A program made the position numbers and the translations under genes. A stretch of 16,315 nt of DNA from Blastocladiella britannica (taxonomy: Eukaryota; Blastocladiomycota; Blastocladiomycetes; Blastocladiales; Blastocladiaceae), in assembly GCA_025349905.2 (NCBI GenBank), contig MU624949.1:1-16315 (forward strand), given 5' to 3'. The notes beneath the pieces were generated by a model, which was not told where the DNA came from, searched no databases, and was given only the letters and a program-made list of their open reading frames with translations. This document shows positions 9,801-16,315 of the stretch, piece by piece. Position 1 is the first letter of the stretch, and the number at the start of each line of letters is the position of its first letter.

Positions 9801-11757
9801 TGTTGCCGGGGTTACCGGCACTTTTCACGCCAGCACCAACTTCGCCATTACCATCACACGACGGGCCCGTCGAAATGGAGGCCATGGTCATTACTGAACC
9901 GGAACCAGTTGCCGTATCCCCAAGTGTTGAGGACCAGGGGCTTTCTGGCGTTTTCAACCAAGACACGACACTGGATTTGCTTCCGTTGGCTCAGGATGCC
10001 ATGAGTGATGACCACGTCACCGAGATGGAAGCCCCATCACCACCACCGCAACAACCACTCCCCGCTCCATTGCCGGTACCCACCGTAACCGACCAAGGAC
10101 AAGAAGAGCTTTCAACGACGTGGATCGGATCCAGTTTGCCTGGGCTGCTCTTGTCCTCCAAGCACCCACTTTCGGATGCAATGCTGGCGGCCCAGGAGCA
10201 GCTCTTGCCCACTGCTGCTCGCCCAGTCTCTGCCACGAATACTAGTGACAAGACCAAGAGCAGTCGCAGCCCATCCACTGTTACACGCCTTGGTGACACC
10301 AGTGGCAGCAGCTCAAGCAGCAGCAGCAGTGGTAGCAGCAGTCGCAGTAGCCTTGCGGTGTCGGGTCCCACCATTGCTCAAGATGAGGACGAACAAAACG
10401 ACGAAAAACGACTGGCACCAGCAACGCCGCTGCCCTTTTCATTTGCGACGGTGACCTTCCACCGATACCTCAAGGACAATCTTGCGCTGGCCGAGTATGC
10501 GGTGCTGGCGACGATCCTGGCGTGCCCCACCCTGAGCCAGGACCTGCATAGGCTCCACGACTACTTTTTCGTTCACGAGCCCCAGTTTGCCGAGCGCATC
10601 TCGCAATCGCTGATTCACTTTGTTGGGGCGCCGATTGCTCCCGGCCGCGACTTGAATTCCGACATGGTTCGTGTCTTGGACGGCGTTTCTCGGGTCGGGT
10701 TCGCCACGCCTGGTGCTCACCAACTCTCGAGCGAGCCATATGGTATGCTTTTTTACTATTTTTGCTTTGGCTGCTGCTCACGACACCAAGCATATAAGAT
10801 CCGCGGTTCTACGACTTTGTGACACTCACGTTCCAAACCACGCGCCCGCTCTGGTCTATCATCACCACCCCGCTGATTGCACAATGCAACCGCATCTTCC
10901 GGCTCCGTGTCCAGCTGATCTACCTGCACGAGGCCACCAAATCGCTGTTTGTGACGGAACGGCAAATCGCCCAGCTCCCCATTCCGCTGTCGCAACTCCC
11001 GACCACCATCGAGCCAACGCTCTCGGCGATCCACATTCTCATGGACGGCATCGATGCCCGGCTCGGTCGGTTCCGCGTCGAGGCCCAGCACTTTTCCGCG
11101 GCGCTGTCGGGATACGTTTCCGATTCGGCGATTGCCGAGCCCTGGCACGAACTGGCGGTGGCGATCGAGGATGCGCGCGACCAGGTGCTTGAAATGGCGG
11201 GCAGGTCCGACGGCGACGATGAGGTTCCGGTCTGCGATGTGCGCGCGCTTGCGGCCGCCACTCCCAAGTTCCGGTCTCTGCGCGGGCTGCACGACCACGT
11301 GTACCGCACGGTCTCTGCGATCCAGTTCCGCGCGTTCCTTCACCCACAGCAGCAACAAATTGCCGACACGTTGGCGTCCCAGTTACGCGCGGTACTAGTG
11401 GTCGAGCACTTGGCGCGCGAGTACCTCGGCTTACGCGAAAAGTACGTGCGCGACCAGATCGAGCACGCGACCGCCACCCGGTTACCGGCGGTGCGGTTCG
11501 GGTCGGCGGTGTTGCCGGGCCTGGACGGGTTGAGGCGGCAGCTGATTGAGGTGCGGGCGCGAATGGACGAGTGCGCGGCCGAGTTTGCTCGCAATGCTCG
11601 CGTTACGGTGCGCGTGCTCACGGCGGTCGCAGAGCGGAGTGGGGGCACGTATTACATGTCGAGCGAGCGGCAGGGGCAGGAGGCGCAGTCGGTGTTGGTG
11701 GATCTGCTGGTCAGGTTGGACTTTAACCGGCACTATGCTGCGGCTGCTTCTGTTTGA
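6805..11757 (+). CDS. Gamma-tubulin complex component, GCP6-like (possibly GCP5)
   Basis: Exons 6805-7704, 7766-10742 and 10799-11757 give 4836 nt, 1611 aa. GCP-family proteins form the gamma-tubulin ring complex that nucleates microtubules at spindle pole bodies; the GCP4/5/6 members are structural, not essential for the core pair. A GRIP1-type region runs from about residue 485 (DLLVRHTLLLVCGIENATF) to 650. A long insert follows: an Arg/Ala-rich predicted coiled coil at about 835-980, then Pro- and Ser-rich low complexity to about 1180 with a Ser run from CAG/AGC repeats. The GRIP2-type C-terminal part, about 1188-1611, includes FHRYLKDNLALAEYAVLA and FYDFVTLTFQTTRPLWSII, the latter made by splicing at 10742/10799. 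The large size and the insert between GRIP domains argue for GCP6. The ATG at 6805 sits just after TTGTATAA. A 1073-aa open frame beginning within exon 1 is only part of this gene. Confidence 0.75.
10301..10349 (+). repeat. CAG/AGC-rich Ser-coding low-complexity tract in the GCP6-like gene
   Basis: The tract reads as repeated AGC, AGT and related triplets, encoding mostly serine with a few Gly and Arg. It lies in the insert between the two GRIP domains, where length variation is unlikely to harm the fold. Confidence 0.8.
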
Positions 11758-11801
11758 GTTTGGACCAATTACATTTCCCAAAAATTATCAATAATAATAC
11801 G

Positions 11802-12651
11802 ATGGCCCGTCTCCACAACAACAAGAAGATCAACAACGTGATCCCGACCCTGGTAGTGCTCTTGGCTGTGGCTGCGACACTTGCAGCTTGCCAAACTGGT
11901 AGAATACCTTACTCCTTGTTTTTGGTGTGATCGATAATTTTAACTCCATTTTTGCTCTTATTTGGTAATCAGCGGCCCAAATCAACGCGACGGCCCAATC
12001 AACTCGTTACGCGTGGTGCACGTACGTCCAGCAAATGTTTGCGGATTTTGTGAACTCGTACTCAACTATTGTAATTTGTAATGTAGGCAGCAAACAGCGA
12101 TCTGCAGTAACTTGTGCGGGTACAAGACAACGTCCAACGTGTGCAACTACAACACGCTCGTGTTTAGCTGCGTGTGCGGTGTACGTTGTCGATCCATCTT
12201 TTTTTATGGTTCTCCTGAGCTGAGATACTGTAATATAGAATGGCACCAGCTTGAACTTTAACGAGACGGCGGATCAGACGATCCCATACTTTACGTGCCT
12301 CAATTACAAGTGGCTGCCTTGCTTCCAGGGCTGCCGTACGTACATTCATACTTTGGAAAAATAGGATCCAAAAACTCTTCTAACGCACAAAATCACATCA
12401 CAGCGGCCGGAAGCCAGGTGTGCGTTGACGGATGCAACACGCAGTACGTTTGTGGCAAAGTCAAGGCCAACCCGAACGCGACGTTGAGTGCCATCAATGC
12501 CAACACGGGCTCCACCGACACGATCGACGTGTCTCTGCTCAACACTGCCGCCACCAAAACGTCCTCGCCGCTCGACAACGAGGCGGCAGTGAATGGCGGA
12601 CTTGCTGGCGCGATTGCAGCAGTGGTGCTGGGAGCGGTTGCTGCTCTCTAA
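11802..12651 (+). CDS. Secreted Cys-rich GPI-anchored protein, DUF7707-like
   Basis: Five exons (11802-11898, 11973-12021, 12087-12180, 12239-12335, 12404-12651) total 585 nt, 194 aa. Residues 13-30 form a hydrophobic signal peptide ending near AAC. The mature part has twelve cysteines (48, 55, 59, 68, 77, 79, 100, 108, 112, 119, 123, 129), beginning WCTQQTAICSNLCG and continuing NVCNYNTLVFSCVCGNGTS and TIPYFTC. This spacing resembles the fungal DUF7707 domain of cell-wall or surface proteins. Four N-glycosylation sequons are present (Asn37, 81, 88, 137). The end is a Ser/Thr-rich stretch followed by a small-residue region and a hydrophobic tail (AGAIAAVVLGAVAAL) without trailing charge, a typical GPI-attachment signal. 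It starts 44 bp after the GCP6-like stop. Each Cys-rich exon junction was chosen because it restores the motif with GTACGT donors. Function is unknown. Confidence 0.68.
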
Positions 12652-12773
12652 CTGCTCTGACTCCATTGAAAAAAGCGTTCAAGAAGATGACAGCATTTCA
12701 TATATGAACAAAGAATGCACAAGGAAGGAAAGAACACATGTTTAATGGAATAGGTAGAGAAAATGCAGCGTCA

Positions 12774-13324
12774 TCAAGGAAGAATCTGCTTGGAGAAGGT
12801 GTTCGAGTACTTGTACGCGAGTCCCACAAAGAAGATCTCCACAATGAGGGGCAGCAAGCTAAACAGACGAATGACGCCAGCAGTAAAGATGGCGACAATG
12901 ATCGAGCCGACGATAAATCCGGCAAAGCCGTAGATGATCTTGTTCATGGTGTTATATTGGTGCTGTTGTGTGATTTTCAACACGGGGGGTGAGTCTGATT
13001 CTATTGTGGACAAGAATTGGATACACACCTTGTAAAAGGCAAGGTTCACCATGACGACGCCGGCGAGCTTGATGGCAGTGATAATCCATCCAATGATACC
13101 GCCAAGGACGACTGGATTCAAATTGAATGTGTGAGTGAGTGAGTGAGTGTGTGAGGGCAACAATAAAAAAAAGAACATGACGTACGGCCAGACAAGGATA
13201 CGCTGACGAGCTCGGAAATGTAAAGGGCGAGGAGAACCAGACTGAGCAGGAGCAGTGCGCCGGTCGCGACCTTGCGGTTACCGGTGCCCATGAAGTTAAT
13301 AATATCTGAGAATACGACAGTCAT
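12774..13324 (-). CDS. Small four-TM membrane protein of unknown function
   Basis: Exons 13324-13186, 13111-13029 and 12962-12774 give 411 nt, 136 aa. I do not recognise the family. Four hydrophobic segments are visible: about residues 20-42, 46-73, 83-104 and 107-125, with short loops and basic residues after helices 2 and 4 (FYKHQYN and LAYKYSNTFSK). The N terminus is short, without a cleavable signal peptide. The overall plan is like a MARVEL-type or similar compact four-helix membrane protein, but no diagnostic motif supports that. The gene is divergent from the cyclophilin (183 bp between start codons) and convergent with the Cys-rich GPI gene (122 bp between stops). Intron 1 contains a GTGA repeat. 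The regular intron sizes and continuous frame make it a real gene. Confidence 0.72.
13129..13156. repeat. GTGA microsatellite inside an intron
   Basis: About 28 nt of GTGA/GTGT repeats lie within intron 1 (13185-13112) of the four-TM gene. On the coding strand it is a CTCA/CACA-rich pyrimidine tract upstream of the acceptor. Confidence 0.85.
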
Positions 13325-13507
13325 TTTGTTGTTTTTTTTTGAAGTTTCAGTAAGCTGTGTAAGTTGAAATGGTATGAGATAAGCGCCAAAGAGAAGCAGC
13401 GAGAAAGAGAAAGCGAACAGTTTTGAAGCGTTGCCAAGCAAGCTTCAACCTTCTCTTTCCGGTGCGATCGAATTACCTGTGCCTGTACCATTCGACACGC
13501 TTGTAAA
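13325..13507. promoter_or_regulatory. Divergent promoter of the four-TM gene and cyclophilin
   Basis: These 183 bp separate two start codons on opposite strands. The left part is T-rich on the plus strand (TTGTTTTTTTTTGAAG) and the centre is purine-rich (AAGAGAAGCAGCGAGAAAG). No named element is identified. Confidence 0.45.
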
Positions 13508-14296
13508 ATGGCTGCCAAGAACCCCAAAGTCTTTTTCGATATTGCCGTCGGTACGCCTACGCGTGTCTTCACCACATTTGTGTCGCGTCGAACTAACTTC
13601 CATACCATGGTGCCCAGGTGGAGTCAAGTGTACGTCGCCAGCCATCAGTCTTGTCCGATCGCAATAAAAAAGAAAAGCTCATTGCTCGATTGGAACAGCC
13701 GGCCGCCTGACGTTCGAGCTGTTTGCGGACACGGTGCCCAAGACGGCCGAGAACTTCCGCGCCCTGTGCACGGGCGAGAAGGGCGTCGGCAAGTCGGGCA
13801 AGGCGCTGCACTTTAAGGGCTCGGCCTTTCACCGCGTGATTCCCGGCTTCATGGCCCAGGGCGGTGACTTTACGCGGTACCTACCTGCTCTATACTGTTG
13901 ATGTTACGGCATAAAACTGACGCGTCCAGTATTTGTTTAGCGGCAACGGTACCGGCGGCGAGTCCATCTACGGCCTCAAGTTTCCCGACGAGAACTTTAA
14001 GCTCAAGCACGTTGGCCGCGGTGTGCTGTCCATGGCCAACGCCGGCCCCAACACCAACGGTATGTGCCACATTTTTCCTCGCAAGGGTATTTACTACAAC
14101 TCATAGGACAATAAAACCAGGCTCGCAGTTCTTTTGCACATTCCTCACCACCCCGTGGCTCGATGGCCGCCACACGGTGTTTGGCAAGATGGTCGAGGGC
14201 GAGAAGGTGCTGGATCTGATCGAGGCGGTGGGCTCGGACAGCGGCCGTGTCTCCAAGGCGGTGGAGGTGATTGACTGTGGCGAGGTCAAGGCATGA
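13508..14296 (+). CDS. Cyclophilin-type peptidyl-prolyl cis-trans isomerase (cyclophilin A class)
   Basis: The enzyme isomerises Xaa-Pro bonds, is usually cytosolic or nuclear, and is the target of cyclosporin A. Exons 13508-13550, 13618-13629, 13699-13876, 13941-14059 and 14121-14296 give 528 nt, 175 aa. The second exon is only 12 nt and supplies the expected GVKS turn after FDIAVG. Active-site elements are intact: Arg64 in [30 protein letters not shown] at 108-122 and Trp130 in [13 protein letters not shown], the tryptophan that contacts cyclosporin. The [17 protein letters not shown] loop is the longer, divergent-loop form found in many fungal and plant cyclophilins, explaining 175 rather than 165 aa. 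There is no signal peptide or ER-retention end. The next gene begins 48 bp downstream on the same strand. Confidence 0.95.
13618..13629 (+). other. 12-nt microexon of the cyclophilin gene
   Basis: The acceptor TGCCCAG precedes it and the donor GTACGT, this genome's favoured form, follows. The upstream intron (67 nt) has a CTAAC branch-point-like site at about 13592-13596; the downstream intron is 69 nt. Including it gives DIAVGGVKSGRLTF, the family sequence. Skipping it stays in frame but yields DIAVAGRLTF, four residues short. Confidence 0.8.
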
Positions 14297-14344
14297 GAGA
14301 TCCGGGGATGTCTCTCTTTCTGGTGCATAGTGTAAAAATTTCGA

Positions 14345-16056
14345 ATGCTCTCTACCACTGCCACCAATGCCCTCCTCCTCCGATCGCAGGTGCGACTCGT
14401 GAGCAGGACGATGACTTCAGGAACAGTAACCTCGGAAGCAATCAAGATGTCCTCGTGCGTGCGCCTGTGGCCAGCACCGCCAACCACAGAAACTTCAAAT
14501 GTGTCGGCAGATGATCTTGCGAGCATGGGCCCCACCACCCTTGCGGAGGTGCCGATCGCCACTGCCGTGGCCGTGGACGCTGCCGTGACCAACGCTCACC
14601 GCGCATTCACCACCACTTGGCGCGAAACTCCATCGTCTGAGCGCCGGAACTTGCTTCTGGAGCTCGCACGCACCATCGACGCCAACGCGACCGACCTGGC
14701 CACCATCGAGACACGCCAGACTGGTAAGCCGCTGCATGAAACGCGCGGCGAAGTGGCTGAAGTGGCTCGTACCATGCGCTACTTTGCCGGAATCGCGGAC
14801 CTGGCCATTGAACCCGTGTCGCTCGGACTTGCGGCGGGACGCAATCGGTCTGCGGAGCGCGTACCAGAGCCTTGGGGCGTCGTGGCAGCCATTACTGCGT
14901 TCAATTACCCGCTCCTTTTGGCTGGATGGAAGCTGGGGCCGGCTTTGGCGGCTGGAAATGTACCTATACTTTATGACATGATCGTCTCGTGCCATGGAAG
15001 GTATTTGACATATGAATAAAAAGGCCGTGGTGATCAAGGCCGCCGAGCCCACGCCGCTCTCGTTGCTGCACCTGGCAACGCTCCTTCCCGCCGGCCTCCG
15101 CGATGTTGTACAAGTGGTCACGGGCGGTGCCGGCACGGGCCGGCACCTGGTCGCGCACCCACGCGTAGGCTATGTGTCATTTACCGGATCGACCGCCGCT
15201 GGCACCGCAATCGCGCGTGCGCGGCCACTGCTGCCCATGACCCTCGAGCTTGGCGGCAAGAACGCCATGTATGTGGACGCATCGGCCGACCTTGACCATG
15301 CCGTGAAGGTGGCGCTGGAGGGCGGATGGGCGAATGCCGGCCAGAACTGCTGCGCCGCGAGCAGGATCATTGTGCACGAGCGCGTGTACGACGCGTTTGT
15401 GACCAAACTCGCTGAGGGGCTGGCAAAGCGCATTGGAATTGCTCCCCGCAACATCTGGAGCAGCGGCGCGACGATGGGCACTCTTGGTTCGTTTTTTTTT
15501 TTCCTTCCTTCTCCCTATGTCAGTCGCTCACGGTGAAAAATACGCAGTAGCCTTTGCAGAGCACGCAGCACAGATTCGCGCTCAGATTGGCAAGCTGCGC
15601 GGGTCCCTGAACCAAGCATATCCGCCGTCGTACATTGACCCAGCCCACCCGCTGGCGACGGAGCTACCCGACACGACGCCGCTGGAACTGCTCGAGCGCT
15701 GGATCCCGCCGGTACTCTACACGCGAGTCCCGGCCACGCACGCGATGGCGACCGCCGAACTGTTTGGCCCCGTGGTAACGGTGCTCGAGCCGGTGCGGGA
15801 CGTGCACGAAGCGATTGCGGTGGCGAACATGGGCGAGTACGGACTGGCGGCTGGGGTGCTGGCGCGCGACGAGTCGGTGGTGCGCGAGTGGGTCCGGCAT
15901 GTTCGCGCAGGCATGATGTGGGTCAATACCTGGAACGAGTCGCCGGTTGCGGTGCCGTTTGGCGGCGTCGGTGAGTCGGGTCGCGGGAAAGAGCTTGGCG
16001 TGCAAGGCATGAACGAGTTCCTGCAGTGGAAGAGCGTGATCTCCGTCACCGAGTGA
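14345..16056 (+). CDS. NAD(P)-dependent aldehyde dehydrogenase, ALDH9/betaine-aldehyde-like, possibly mitochondrial
   Basis: Exons 14345-14959, 15024-15486 and 15548-16056 give 1587 nt, 528 aa; the family is usually about 490-500. It oxidises an aldehyde to the acid. Asn187 in TAFNYPLLLAGWKLGPALAAGN, Glu280 in LELGGKN and catalytic Cys314 in NAGQNCCAASR are all present, as are FTGST of the cofactor fold, AELFGPV, and PFGGVGESGRGKELG near the end. The VNTWNESPVAVPFGG segment resembles ALDH9 and betaine-aldehyde enzymes, but the substrate is not determined. The first 35 residues (LSTTATNALLLRSQVRLVSR) are Ser/Thr/Leu/Arg-rich without acids, like a mitochondrial presequence; a second in-frame Met at residue 23 could make a cytosolic form. 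The segment encoded at the start of exon 3, about residues 361-410, is divergent from what I expect. The donor of intron 2 is GTTCGT. Confidence 0.9.
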
Positions 16057-16147
16057 TGGATCCATTTCAAAGAAATGCAGCGTGTATATTTTATCACTTC
16101 CTTTGTCACTCCCGGCTACAAGAATTGAAATGGATTGCCAATAACGG
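16057..16147. other. Convergent 3' intergenic region
   Basis: These 91 bp lie between the ALDH stop and the stop of the minus-strand gene at the right edge. The segment TGTATATTTTATCACTT near its left end is A/T-rich and could hold the ALDH polyadenylation site. No gene is seen. Confidence 0.4.
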
Positions 16148-16266
16148 TTAGCAGTTGACCTCGTCCCAGAAGTGGCCAATGAACTGCTCCATGGCCGCCT
16201 GGCGCTGAACGGCCATCTGGCGGGCAGTGGCGGTCTTCATCAGATTGCGGAGCTTGAGCAGTTTCT
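16148..16266 (-). CDS. Last exon of an unrecognised gene, cut by the window edge
   Basis: Reading the minus strand, an AATCAG acceptor (ending at 16267) leads into an open frame: KLLKLRNLMKTATARQM, then AVQRQAAMEQF, then IGHFWDEVNC and TAA at 16150-16148. The 38 or so residues look helical and amphipathic, rich in Lys, Arg, Gln and Met, with a conserved-looking aromatic end (HFWDEV). I do not recognise the family. An alternative acceptor two bases later (ending 16265) would fit a different phase. The intron upstream runs to or past the window edge, so the rest of the gene is not visible. It is convergent with the aldehyde dehydrogenase gene. That this is coding rests on its codon-like composition, clean stop and the plausible splice acceptor. 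Confidence 0.5.
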
Positions 16267-16315
16267 CTGATTATTGTTGTGATCGTGGGAGAAGTGAGAA
16301 GAGTGCGACCAAAAA

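Noticed and set aside
8907..9821. 304-aa minus-strand open frame within the GCP6-like gene
   Set aside because: It is extremely rich in Pro, Arg and Ala and lies opposite a GC-rich coiled-coil coding region; this is the usual antisense artefact.
7601..10822. A 1073-aa open frame that could be taken as a whole gene
   Set aside because: It starts inside exon 1 in another frame, runs through intron 7705-7765 and ends just past the intron at 10743-10798. Splicing both introns joins it to conserved flanking GCP sequence, so it is an internal exon.
15024..15536. Aldehyde dehydrogenase broken into fragments, as in a pseudogene
   Set aside because: Stops and frame changes coincide with 61-64 nt GT-AG introns, and all catalytic residues are intact after splicing.
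1..16315. A metabolic or defence gene cluster
   Set aside because: The gene functions are unrelated (lipid elongation, microtubule nucleation, protein folding, aldehyde oxidation, surface protein) and lie on both strands, so nothing indicates a joint system.

Overview
This window is nuclear DNA from a compact, GC-rich fungal genome. Thirty short GT-AG introns can be placed by keeping frame and protein similarity intact; 29 of them are 56-74 nt long. The gene content is also fungal: a Tsc13-type enoyl reductase, an Aim19-like protein, an Sfp1-type zinc finger and a DUF7707-like GPI protein. I cannot settle the phylum. The intron style fits a basidiomycete or an early-diverging fungus. No operons, RNA genes, transposons, CRISPR arrays or viral sequences were seen. 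Most long open frames without introns here are shadows or single exons of spliced genes, so the gene models below are reconstructions.

Layout: (1) 32-2491, minus strand, a seven-exon, 691-aa multi-pass protein of the TMC/OSCA/TMEM16 kind with a Pro/Gly/Tyr-rich N-terminal tail. (2) 2492-2963, a divergent promoter and possible leader intron. (3) 2964-4654, plus strand, an Sfp1/JAZF1-like protein with one atypical zinc finger. (4) 4798-6083, minus strand, TSC13, seven exons, 299 aa. (5) 6173-6781, plus strand, an Aim19-like protein, 160 aa. (6) 6805-11757, plus strand, a gamma-tubulin complex GCP6/GCP5-type subunit, 1611 aa. (7) 11802-12651, plus strand, a secreted Cys-rich GPI-type protein, 194 aa. 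(8) 12774-13324, minus strand, a four-TM protein of unknown function, 136 aa. (9) 13508-14296, plus strand, a cyclophilin, 175 aa, containing a 12-nt microexon. (10) 14345-16056, plus strand, an aldehyde dehydrogenase with a possible mitochondrial presequence, 528 aa. (11) 16148 to the right edge, minus strand, the last exon of an unrecognised gene.

The genes are unrelated housekeeping and surface functions packed closely, not a pathway cluster. Neighbours are 23-183 bp apart except at the 472-bp divergent promoter. I found no convincing new multi-gene system. The most notable points are the cyclophilin microexon, the strong C preference at the fourth base of splice donors, the Sfp1-like protein that lacks a second finger, the TMC-like channel and the orphan four-TM protein.
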